From the NCBI GenBank assembly GCA_036502005.1, contig DASXZH010000074.1, positions 1 to 31,393 on the forward strand: DNA of 31,393 nt, in the 5' to 3' direction. The notes under the pieces were generated by a model. The model saw only the letters and a program-made list of their open reading frames with translations, did no database searches and was not told where the DNA came from. Origin of the DNA: DASXZH01 sp036502005 (GTDB lineage: Bacteria; Armatimonadota; Fimbriimonadia; Fimbriimonadales; Fimbriimonadaceae). The translations under genes and the position numbers were made by a program. The first letter of the stretch is position 1. Each line of letters opens with the position of its first letter. Positions 7,315 to 13,912 of the stretch are shown in pieces.

Positions 7315-8027
7315 TTAAAGATCACGCGCCTTCTCCGGATTGTCCCGGCACCAATCGCGAAACCGTCTCTCAACCGCCCACTTCACCGACCGGTAAACAG
7401 TCGCCAAATGCGAAACCAGCGGCCCGTACCCGTCGTCCGAGCTAATCCCCCAATACCAAGGCACGTCTCGCAAACTCCCTTCGTGAAAGAAGGCTTCCGC
7501 CCAGTCCGGGCAATACTCGCCGGGCTTCCATTCACCTTCGGGGTCTTGCCAATGCGGTTTAGCTTTAGCGGCGCCCTGCCTAAGATAGTGGTTGAACAGC
7601 CACTCCTCAAAGGCTAGGCGTTCGAGTTTGGGACTAGCGCCGTCTCGTTCATGGCCTTGAACATCGCCACGTAAACCTCAAGTGGCACGTCCACTTTTTC
7701 CAGCGCGTCAAGGGCTAAAGGAATAGGCGTTTCCGATCCCTCGTCCGTTAAATCCCACTTGGCCACCCTAAGGCACAGCCACGATTCGTAAACCTTCCGC
7801 GCCCCGTACTCGATCTCCTTCAGCTTTTCGGCCTTCTGCTCATCGGTCAGGCTCTCGTCTTTTCCAACCGCATCGGCCTTTTCCTGAAGCAGCGCGATCG
7901 CGGCAATCTTCTCCTCGTTTTCCTTGGTCTGGATCACCAGCCGCTCAGAAAAGTGGACGGTAAACCCGTCAAACGGCTCACATGTGAGCTCTCTGGCTTT
8001 GTTTTTAAGTTCTGCTAATGAAGGCAT
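7315..8027 (-). CDS. Tail assembly chaperone G-T, made by -1 frameshift
   Basis: Past the TAG of the G frame (7614-7616), the -1 frame is open for 103 codons from 7626 to a TAA at 7315-7317. It encodes a protein-like Trp-rich sequence including LAFEEWLFNHYLRQG, CPDWAEAFFHEG and WYWGISSDDGYG, and has no start codon of its own. The shift site is C CCA AAC at 7626-7632, in phase with the G frame. The joined product is 142 + 103 = 245 residues. In lambda and many siphoviruses the rarer G-T protein carries a T domain that recruits tail tube subunits onto the tape measure, which G coats. Its place after the tail tube gene fits exactly, although the tape measure now lies 3.5 kb away. A plain start-to-stop ORF search would miss the T part. 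Confidence 0.85.
7614..8027 (-). CDS. Tail assembly chaperone G
   Basis: A 137-residue acidic, helical protein (MPSLAELKNKARELTCEPFD, then a Glu/Lys-rich middle and an acidic C-terminal part). ATG 8027 is chosen over an upstream TTG at 8051 because AAGGAG lies 4 nt before it. It is the standard product that coats the tape measure during tail assembly; a fraction of ribosomes shift near its end to make G-T. The C-terminus after the shift site is only Ser-Asn-Ala before the TAG. Position between tail tube and tape measure, size and the slippery site together identify it; sequence similarity alone would be weak. Confidence 0.8.
   Translation of the reverse strand: MPSLAELKNKARELTCEPFDGFTVHFSERLVIQTKENEEKIAAIALLQEKADAVGKDESLTDEQKAEKLKEIEYGARKVYESWLCLRVAKWDLTDEGSETPIPLALDALEKVDVPLEVYVAMFKAMNETALVPNSNA
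7626..7632 (-). promoter_or_regulatory. -1 ribosomal frameshift slippery heptamer CCCAAAC
   Basis: The G frame reads GTC CCA AAC, so the heptamer is C CCA AAC in the required X XXY YYZ phase. Slipping one base back gives CCC AAA and continues into the T frame. It lies 9 nt before the G stop codon. CCCAAAC is one of the slippery sequences known from siphovirus tail chaperone genes. Confidence 0.85.
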
Positions 8028-8051
8028 ATTTCTCCTTATTTGGAAGTGCAA

Positions 8052-8437
8052 GGTGATAAGTGATAAGTGATAGGGGAGGGGAAATGCAGGTTTAAAGCCC
8101 CTTCTGCCTGCGGATGTTTGTGCCGGAGGAGAGGGGGAAGGGGGAGAGGTTCTTTTTTCGAGTGCTGCGATTTATCGCCGCTTTTGATCAGGCGACTTGT
8201 CGCCGCTCTCGCGCCTCTAATTGATATGTCGCCTCAAATTTGTAAATAGGCTTTCCCCTCTTTCCAAGGAGGGGTTAGGGGAGGATGACGAGGAGGCGAC
8301 TTGTTTACAAATAAGGGTCCAAACACTTTCGACTGCTGCGATTTATCACCGCTTTGTTTTAGCCTGGTTTATCGCGTTTCGATCTGTGGCGGCTCGAGAC
8401 TAAGGGCTCAATACTTCCCCTCCCGATTCGACAATCC
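8052..8437. other. Repeat-filled gap between tail tube and chaperone
   Basis: No coding sequence is credible here. The stretch holds GTGATAA-type short repeats (8053-8073), a complete two-hairpin element (8158-8210), a polypurine hairpin (8255-8288) and a decayed second hairpin element (8330-8390, GCGATTTATCACC). Confidence 0.7.
8158..8210 (+). repeat. Two-hairpin intergenic repeat
   Basis: The first stem is GCGAT-TT-ATCGC (8167-8178) and the second is GGCGAC-TT-GTCGCC (8191-8204), joined by CGCTTTTGATCA. The lead GAGTGCT matches GGAGTGCG of the family. Both hairpins have the family's two-base TT loop. Confidence 0.75.
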
Positions 8438-10300
8438 CTAAGTCGCAGTGTACGAAGCCACGTCGTTCTGAATCGTGACCCGCCTGAAGAAGTTCCCCGT
8501 CGTGTCGATCAACAACTCGATATCGAGTTCGACAGATCGAATGTTCCCAGCCGAATCGGTATTCGACTTCCAAGTCGGAATCCCGTACACGTCCATCGTA
8601 ATCGTCCGGCTATAACCCGAAACAAACTGGACCGGAGTCTGACCGCCCTGGATCCACTGCAGCCGTATATACATCCCCGTGGAAGACTTCGAGTTGGAAA
8701 TGAAGTTAGAAACGGTCGAATCATAAGCCATCGTCAGGCTAATCGAGTGCTTCTGGTCGTCCGCTTTCTTCTCAACGATGGCGCCTGGCCCAACGTCCGT
8801 CAGGTTCTGACGGTAAACCAGCGTCGTCCTCTCGGCAATGTCTATATCCGTCTTGAACTCATTCACAATCGCGGTGGCTGCGTTGTCTAAACCAATCAGA
8901 GATGCAGCAAACGAAACTCCCAAATCGCCGGCCTGAACCAGTTGGTTCGTCTGGATCTTCATGCCGCCCGCGCTGGTCTGAGCAACTGTAACGGTTGGAG
9001 TCGTTCCACCCGTAAGCCCCGCATAGTTCACCGAAGGGAGTTGGATTGGAATCCCGCCCGTGTTCGTGACCGTGTAGGGTCCGCCCGTAGAACCCGCAAC
9101 TGTAGCAGAAGCCCAGATGCCGCCAAGTGCCTGAATCGCCGTCTGGACAACAGAAGCCGCCGCGTTGTAAGCCACCGAAACCGGCTGATTGTCAAACAAT
9201 AAGATGAAAGCCCCACCAGTGGCCGAACCTGCTTGGGTTACCGTAAACACCGCGTTCTGTCCTGTCGAAGGCGTAATCGCATCCTGCAAAGCCCGTGCAT
9301 AACCGGTAACCGACAGATCAGGCGACTTCTCCCTTTCGGTCGAGATCTTGTACCCGGCCCAAACCAGGCCATTGACCTTGTAGGCCCTATCAGACCCGCC
9401 GATCGCCCCGGCCGCTTCCACCGTATAGCTCTGAACCGTATCAGGTGAGAACAAGGAAGAATCGAAAACGTGCTGGTAAACGCCGGTCGAAACGGTGGTC
9501 GTTACCGGCACGCACGTCGCCGAAGCTTCCACGTAGCCAAACCCCTCATAGTCGAATTTGCCCTTGCCCGAAACCTTCGCCGATTCCGTAACAAGTTCGC
9601 TGCGCGTCGCATATTTGTATCCCGGCTGCCCCGACTGCTCTTTCTTTTGCTCAGGGTCGCATTTGAACCCGTCGCTCGTAAGCCAGTTCCATTGCCTTGT
9701 GCAGGCCGCGTTTGTGCCCCAGCTCGATTCTTGAACAAACTGGGGACGAAGAAGTGATGTTAATCCTAGTGACATAGCTATTTCTCCATATCTCGTAACC
9801 GTCACCGCAAAGCTTCCCGAGTTGTCCGAAAAGGCGGTCGTTTCGTCGTTAAATACAAACCAAAGCCTATAAAGGGTCTCTGGATTGTCAGCCCCCGCCG
9901 CCGCAAGGTCAGCGGGTGAAAATGTTGTATCGCGCCCAATAACGAGCACTTGAGGAACCGAATAGCAGTTAGCGCCAAAGTTAGGCGTCTGCCCGTCAGG
10001 AAGCACCAAACAAGCAAGCGACATCGGCGCCGTATCGCCAACGGTAAACGCCGCCGCCCCGCCTTCAAATCCAGAATATGGAAGAACCGAACCTGGGTCG
10101 TCTGCGTGCGCCGGATCCGTACCAGGCGAATATGTCCCTTCCGGGAAGGAATATGTCTCCCCTGGCGTCCCATAGCTAACTGGCCCGACGCTCACAACTT
10201 CAAGCGTATCGCTCTCGGCCATAAACACGGGCCCCGGCGTCCACGCTGCCGTTATTGCATCGATGGCCAAAGTCGTTTGAGAAATGATTGGTAAAGACAT
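8438..10300 (-). CDS. Tail tube protein fused to an N-terminal LecA-like lectin domain
   Basis: A 620-residue protein in one frame. Residues 1-175 resemble the PA-IL/LecA calcium-dependent galactose lectin: a central SYG, an Asp/His-rich stretch (GTDPAHADDPG) and the hallmark end FNDETTAFSDNSGSFAVTV, matching the lectin's YNDVPGTYGNNSGSFSVNI. The Asp and final Asn are kept, with changes at two ligand positions. A tail tube domain begins at MSLGLTSLLRPQFVQESSWG and carries an inserted beta-sandwich module (residues about 170-271 of that part, with YNAAASVVQTAIQALGG). CGGAG lies 5 nt before ATG 10300. An internal ATG at 9775 with its own GGAG may give the tube protein alone. The tube assignment rests on gene order and N-terminal pattern; the lectin rests on motifs. 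Confidence 0.72.
   Translation of the reverse strand: MSLPIISQTTLAIDAITAAWTPGPVFMAESDTLEVVSVGPVSYGTPGETYSFPEGTYSPGTDPAHADDPGSVLPYSGFEGGAAAFTVGDTAPMSLACLVLPDGQTPNFGANCYSVPQVLVIGRDTTFSPADLAAAGADNPETLYRLWFVFNDETTAFSDNSGSFAVTVTRYGEIAMSLGLTSLLRPQFVQESSWGTNAACTRQWNWLTSDGFKCDPEQKKEQSGQPGYKYATRSELVTESAKVSGKGKFDYEGFGYVEASATCVPVTTTVSTGVYQHVFDSSLFSPDTVQSYTVEAAGAIGGSDRAYKVNGLVWAGYKISTEREKSPDLSVTGYARALQDAITPSTGQNAVFTVTQAGSATGGAFILLFDNQPVSVAYNAAASVVQTAIQALGGIWASATVAGSTGGPYTVTNTGGIPIQLPSVNYAGLTGGTTPTVTVAQTSAGGMKIQTNQLVQAGDLGVSFAASLIGLDNAATAIVNEFKTDIDIAERTTLVYRQNLTDVGPGAIVEKKADDQKHSISLTMAYDSTVSNFISNSKSSTGMYIRLQWIQGGQTPVQFVSGYSRTITMDVYGIPTWKSNTDSAGNIRSVELDIELLIDTTGNFFRRVTIQNDVASYTAT
9775..9791 (-). promoter_or_regulatory. 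Internal ribosome-binding site for the tail tube domain
   Basis: The minus strand reads TATGGAGAAATAGCTATG: GGAG with 8-nt spacing to an in-frame ATG that opens the tube domain. If the TAT were TAA, the lectin would end in TAAGGAG, a common stop/ribosome-site overlap. The fusion may therefore have come from one base change, and both a long and a short product may be made. Confidence 0.5.
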
Positions 10301-10478
10301 ATAAACTCCGATAACCCCTTCCCCCGTCATCTCGAATCCGTGTGAGGGACCCGTAGGAGGGTATTAGAACCCGGCCCAGAACTTAGCGCTCAAGGCACAA
10401 GACATCTGCTCCCTTCCGTCATTCGACATTCGACGACATTCGACTTTCGACCCTACTTGTCAGCGGCCACACCCCGGC

Positions 10479-10937
10479 TTACTGAACTAAGAACTGCACA
10501 AACCAGCCCTGAAATGGCCGAACAGTTCCCTGATTCGTCGAATCAGTCGACCTCGGCGCAGCCGAGATCACGTAACTCAAATAGGTAAAGCCGTTCAGCA
10601 AAACGGTCTGGCCGTGAATCAGATCATAAATCCTCTTAACCCCGAGTTCGTATCCCTCCGAAATCCCAGAAGTCCCGTCAAGCCAGTCCAGGGCCTGCTG
10701 ATTGTCCAAAATCCCGCACACAAATTTCGGCTGCGACACAACCCGCCCCATTGCGCCATCCTGCCTAATCACATCTGTTCCAGCAGATTGCTGCCACCAA
10801 CGTGCAACCGGAAATACCGACCCCTGAGGCGGATCGCTGCTCCAAAACCCCCCTGGGCAATAGCTCTGCAAGAGCGAATCCTGGCCCAAGACGGACTTCA
10901 AGAATCGATCGACATCGGTAGTGGAGAAAGTTGGCAT
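10479..10937 (-). CDS. Probable tail terminator / tail completion protein
   Basis: A 152-residue protein starting MPTFSTTDVDRFLKSVLGQD. The start at 10937 is preferred over an upstream in-frame TTG at 10976, which lies in repeat sequence. The pattern of a short N-terminal helix (DVDRFLKSVL), an early LLQSYCPGGFW segment and a later beta-rich part ending in FQGWFVQFLVQ fits the size and place of lambda gpU/DUF3168-type tail terminators, which cap the tail tube and join it to the head. It lies between the gp10-like gene and the tail tube, as in many siphoviruses. Sequence similarity visible by eye is low, so the name is mainly positional. Confidence 0.5.
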   Translation of the reverse strand: MPTFSTTDVDRFLKSVLGQDSLLQSYCPGGFWSSDPPQGSVFPVARWWQQSAGTDVIRQDGAMGRVVSQPKFVCGILDNQQALDWLDGTSGISEGYELGVKRIYDLIHGQTVLLNGFTYLSYVISAAPRSTDSTNQGTVRPFQGWFVQFLVQ

Positions 10938-11062
10938 GTGGTTTCTCGGATCCTGGTTTGCGGCGAATCGGAGCAAGCCGTTTTAGAGTGCGCGAACCTG
11001 TTCACTAGGTTGCTTTTTAAGGGCTGAAGCCGGAACTGGTCGCTGAGGAACGAGGGGAGACT

Positions 11063-11121
11063 AATCCATTCGGAGGGAGTTCCTACGGGAAACCCGACGG
11101 AGGTTTGTGCGGTCTGGTGCC
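11063..11121 (+). repeat. 60-bp intergenic repeat, first copy
   Basis: It begins TCCATTCGGAGGGAGTTCC and ends TTGTGCGGTCTGGTGCC. A second copy at 11278-11340 in the same gap shares both ends and the middle GGGAAACC, with several differences. Function unknown; the copies may have arisen by local duplication. Confidence 0.65.
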
Positions 11122-11182
11122 AGGGATGGGGGTTGTGGGTCCCCAATCAAAAATCGGCATTCAAAAATCGAAAATTCCCAAA

Positions 11183-11320
11183 GTGCCCCCTATATGCGAG
11201 GGCGCAAGGTCGTCTAGTTCGTCCCTGCGGCCGAGTAAGGAAGCCTAAGGCCGCGTACCGAGCGAAGGCGAACACAGTTCCATTCGGAGGGGGTCCAAAG
11301 GGGGAAACCTGACCGATGGC
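11183..11320 (+). repeat. Dispersed repeat with GTGCCCCCTATATGCGAG core, copy 1
   Basis: It starts GTGCCCCCTATATGCGAGGG, continues CGCAAGGTCG and later has CGTACCGAGCGAAGG. It shares these blocks, in order, with 16583-16695 and 18457-18566, with variable sequence between. All copies are intergenic. No open frame is conserved, so it may be a small non-autonomous element or a structured RNA/DNA site. Confidence 0.55.
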
Positions 11321-11484
11321 TTGTGCGGTCTGGTGCCCCTTTTCGAAGGCAGCGGAGCGAGGAACGAGCGAAGGAGGGGGTGGAAATCAGGCCGTCAATA
11401 AATTCGGGTCCCCAATCGAAAATCGGCATTCGAAAATCAAAAATCCTTAGGGATAGAGGTTTTAACTTCCGAGCCCGTCACCCG

Positions 11485-11862
11485 TCACTCGTCACCCGTC
11501 ACCTTAACAGCTTGCAACGCCGGTTCAACAAAAGGCCGGGGCGCCATCTTCGAAGTCCCAAACTCCAGATAAACAGCGGGCCCGCTAACAACAGTCGCCG
11601 CTCCGATTCCGACTTCGTCCAAAGCGACAACCTGAATAGAGTCCGCCAATTCACCCGTTTGAGAAACCGGCGCGGCGCCTGGAGCCGAACTCTCGTTCGG
11701 CAAATCGTCATATCTAACGCCGGCACCACCAGAAGCCAGCAGGCGCCTCATCTCCGATGCATGTGCAGCCGCAGCAGCATCACAAATCGCCTGTGCTTTC
11801 TCTTGAACCGCTTTCGCGGCATCAGCTAAACCGTTAAATACGATCGTGGCTTTATAGGGCAT
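11485..11862 (-). CDS. HK97 gp10-like tail completion protein
   Basis: A protein of about 125 residues with the HK97_gp10 pattern: an Ala-rich N-terminal helix (ADAAKAVQEKAQAICDAAAA), a central QTGELADSIQV and the family's end signature, VYLEFGTSKMAPRPFVEPAL. These proteins help join head and tail. ATG 11862 is preferred; a TTG two codons upstream is possible and the ribosome site is weak. The last five codons (VTGDE) and the TGA are written by a GTGACGG/GTGACGA tandem repeat that runs on past the gene, so the C-terminus seems to have been replaced or trimmed by this repeat. Confidence 0.8.
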   Translation of the reverse strand: MPYKATIVFNGLADAAKAVQEKAQAICDAAAAAHASEMRRLLASGGAGVRYDDLPNESSAPGAAPVSQTGELADSIQVVALDEVGIGAATVVSGPAVYLEFGTSKMAPRPFVEPALQAVKVTGDE

Positions 11863-11882
11863 CTTCAAAAACTCACAGAAAG

Positions 11883-12110
11883 CTACCGAGTCGAAACCGG
11901 CGCAGCCGAAATCGGCTCGGCAGTAGCAACTTTAACCTTAACGGCCATATCCTCAGAAGCAACAACAGCTTCCACTACCTCGCACAGGCCCGCTGCAACA
12001 AATGCGCCCATCGTGTCACCGTCCGTAGCCGTATCCCAATCAATCACGTCACCAGGGGCAACGCCTGCGCCACGATAACCAAAATTCTTCAATACTTTCA
12101 ACGTAGTCAT
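11883..12110 (-). CDS. Small unknown protein in the head-tail joining cluster
   Basis: A 75-residue acidic protein, MTTLKVLKNFGYRGAGVAPG and onward, ending in an Ala/Val-rich tail. ATG 12110 has GAGGTG 5 nt upstream. Much longer open frames reach upstream to 12350, but that part is made of a MITE-like insertion and polypurine repeats, so it is not considered coding. The gene sits between the head closure gene and the gp10-like gene, on the same strand, and is probably a phage structural accessory protein. No family is recognised. Confidence 0.6.
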   Translation of the reverse strand: MTTLKVLKNFGYRGAGVAPGDVIDWDTATDGDTMGAFVAAGLCEVVEAVVASEDMAVKVKVATAEPISAAPVSTR

Positions 12111-12176
12111 AAACACCTCATATGTTTCCGAAGAGCCCTTCTCCTTGCGCTCCGGTGGAGGGGGAAGGGTTGGGAT

Positions 12177-12320
12177 AATAGCTATTAAGTTAAGGAACTT
12201 TGGAGTGCCGAAAGACCCAAGCCCCTCTCGGTCGGAGGGGCCGGTGAGTCCGCGAACCGGGGGAGGTCCCGTGTACGAGCCTAGTAAAAATGGAGTTTCG
12301 GGCTTAAGTAAATGGCTATG
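12177..12320. mobile_element. MITE-like element, copy A, with 11-bp target duplication
   Basis: A 144-bp element whose ends are inverted repeats: left AATAGCTATTAAGTTAAGG, right (reversed) CATAGCCATTTACTTAAGC. It is flanked on both sides by AGGGTTGGGAT (12166-12176 and 12321-12331). The unbroken target, GAAGGGTTGGGATGGGGG, is seen at 19681-19698. The inside holds a hairpin (CCCCTC...GAGGGG) and the block GGTGAGTCCGCGAACCGGG shared with copies at 27692 and 31248. No transposase is inside, so it must be moved by another element. Confidence 0.85.
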
Positions 12321-12381
12321 AGGGTTGGGATGGGGGTTGCGGGTCCCCAATCAAAAATCGACATTCAAAAATCGACAATCC

Positions 12382-12957
12382 CTAGAGTCCCCCGTCATCC
12401 ACCCTCACACAATCACAAATGATCTTCGTCTGGTAACTCGCACCAGCGTCGTGCCCCAACACCTCAAACAAGGTGGCCGCGACCACCGTCTCCTCCGTCG
12501 AACTCGAAACCGACGAACTCAAAATCACATGGGTCGAGTCAGGCACAGAAATAACCTGAACCAACTCCCGCGCAACGCTAAAGTAGAGCCAACTCCTCGG
12601 CAAAATCCCAACAGTAGAGTCAAACTCCTGCGTGGCAGAAACAGCACCAACAGACACTGAAAACGACGATCCGTCGTTAACAGCAATTCTCGATTGCACA
12701 CTGACCGACGCGTCATGCGGCAAGATCACGTCGAAACGTTTAACCGCTGTCATCGTTCCCGTTTGCTCGCTCTCAATCGGCTCGCGCCGTTTCGGCCGAA
12801 CATGAACAGGCATCTCCGCTTCAGAAACCACATAGCTAACGGTCTGACTCCCAGCCGCGTTTGAGGCCACCGCTCGATTAAGCAAGCAACAGGTCAAGTC
12901 AAAAAAGCCAGCCACTGCAGTGCGAACTTGCGCCAACTGCGTTTCAGAAAATCCCAT
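12382..12957 (-). CDS. Head closure / head-tail joining protein
   Basis: A 191-residue protein starting MGFSETQLAQVRTAVAGFFD; ATG 12957 is used, with GGGAG about 10 nt upstream (a GTG two codons earlier fits as well). The pattern of a helical N-terminus, a central strand-rich region (VSEAEMPVHVRPKRREP, RFDVILPHDASVSVQSRIAV) and a final FEVLGHD...CDCVRVDDG resembles gp16/gpFII-type head closure proteins, which seal the head after DNA packaging. Residues about 107-162 form an extra module, beginning SATQ and ending SSVSSSTEETV, that closely resembles a module in the major capsid protein (residues 139-193). The TAG stop is followed at once by a heptad tract. Confidence 0.65.
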   Translation of the reverse strand: MGFSETQLAQVRTAVAGFFDLTCCLLNRAVASNAAGSQTVSYVVSEAEMPVHVRPKRREPIESEQTGTMTAVKRFDVILPHDASVSVQSRIAVNDGSSFSVSVGAVSATQEFDSTVGILPRSWLYFSVARELVQVISVPDSTHVILSSSVSSSTEETVVAATLFEVLGHDAGASYQTKIICDCVRVDDGGL

Positions 12958-13082
12958 AGCCACATCACTCCCTGTTCGACATTCGACATTCAACATTCGA
13001 GAATCTGCGGTCCTGCCCCTCATACGCGATAACCCAAAGCCGCCTCAATAGGTGGGCAGCGAAATGGGTTCCAAGAAAAGAC

Positions 13083-13124
13083 CGGATCCCCAATCGAAAA
13101 TCGAAAATCGAAAATCGAAAATTC
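13083..13124. repeat. Heptanucleotide tract next to a stop codon
   Basis: Four units of AATCGAA-type 7-base repeat. Read on the minus strand they begin directly after the TAG of the connector gene as GAATTTTCGATTTTCG. Similar tracts begin just after the stops at 263, 8438, 12382, 18600 and 30266. Confidence 0.75.
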
Positions 13125-13787
13125 CTACAGTCCCACATTCCGGAACGCGTAATACTGACAATCCCGCGCCGCCTGTGCAGCCCAAGAATCTCCAAGCTCC
13201 CTAAAGCTGTCCTGCTGGATCTTGTCCTCCCCAACCTGAATCAAGTCCGGAGTTGAGAAAATCCCCTCCAAAATATCTTTCGCCACAATAGATGCCCCCA
13301 ACCTGCATGCGCCGTACCAAACATCCTCATCAATCGAATCCCAATAGCCCCAGTCGGCAGTGACCAAAACGGAACTGGCTGGCCCATATTGGGGAAAGTA
13401 GAACTCCAACATGTCGTAGGGCTGGTTCCTAAAGGGCGCATCAAGTGGCAATAGCCGATATCCCACTCCAAAAACCAGCGAGCAGCCCATCGAAATCACT
13501 GAAGTGCAACTCACGATCCCCGGTGGAACCGGCATCATGCGTCCTCCACCAAAACCCTGATTATCTGAAGTAGAGCACGGCGAGGAACCAGGAGGATCAA
13601 ATACCCTTTGCACCTGCGAACCGCTTGCGATAAACGGCGTCCGACCAGTGGCTCTTTCCCATTCTCGGCGGGCCTTAGCTCCAACCCCAGAGAACGAATA
13701 AGAAGCGGGCACAACCACCCCCGCCGCGGTGACAAAGGCCTGAATATCGCTATCGGCAGGAAAAGATGTTGTTGGAAATGTAGGCAT
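13125..13787 (-). CDS. Head-tail connector (HK97 gp6-like)
   Basis: A 220-residue protein starting MPTFPTTSFPADSDIQAFVT. It has the mixed layout of gp6/gp15-type connectors: an N-terminal ARREWERATGRTPFIASG helix, the RVFDPPGSS segment, a strand-rich middle, and a C-terminal helical part with VTADWGYWDSIDEDVWYGAC followed by ASIVAKDILEG. Such proteins form the ring between portal and tail. It is on the phage strand, between capsid-side accessory genes and the head closure gene. The ribosome site is weak. The start shares the ATGCC context of other phage genes here. Confidence 0.75.
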   Translation of the reverse strand: MPTFPTTSFPADSDIQAFVTAAGVVVPASYSFSGVGAKARREWERATGRTPFIASGSQVQRVFDPPGSSPCSTSDNQGFGGGRMMPVPPGIVSCTSVISMGCSLVFGVGYRLLPLDAPFRNQPYDMLEFYFPQYGPASSVLVTADWGYWDSIDEDVWYGACRLGASIVAKDILEGIFSTPDLIQVGEDKIQQDSFRELGDSWAAQAARDCQYYAFRNVGL

Positions 13788-13900
13788 TAAAATTCACGAA
13801 TTCTGAAACAAGCTGAGTTGGAAAGCGTGTAGGATTTAGCTTTGATCTAAGCAAGGGCTCGGAAACCGAAGGGACCCAAGATAAGCCTAAAGCTTTGTAC

Positions 13901-13906
13901 TAAAAT
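13901..13906 (+). promoter_or_regulatory. -10 box of the 395-residue membrane protein gene
   Basis: TAAAAT lies 6 nt before the ATG at 13913. An AAGGA also sits directly against the ATG, too close to act normally. The layout matches the leaderless promoters of the Sel1 genes. Confidence 0.4.
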
Positions 13907-13912
13907 GAAGGA

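Larger units (their letters stand above)
10938..11484. other. Repeat-rich 547-bp gap
   Basis: No credible gene. It contains a decayed hairpin element (10985-11010), two copies of a 60-bp repeat (11063-11121 and 11278-11340), a GTGC...CTAT repeat (from 11183) and several heptad AAAATCG tracts. The open frames are repeat-encoded and lack consistent ribosome-binding sites. Confidence 0.65.

Noticed and set aside
7383..7617. Open frames on both strands beside the chaperone gene
   Set aside because: The true coding frame here is the start-less T extension; the other frames are its shadows with low-complexity products.
8067..8403. Short plus-strand frames between tail tube and chaperone
   Set aside because: They consist of hairpin and polypurine repeats.
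9028..10294. Arg-rich frames opposite or beside the tail tube gene
   Set aside because: Compositional shadows of a G/C-rich gene; no start signals.
12111..12350. N-terminal extension of the 75-residue gene
   Set aside because: It is written by MITE copy A and a polypurine repeat; ATG 12110 has a good ribosome site.
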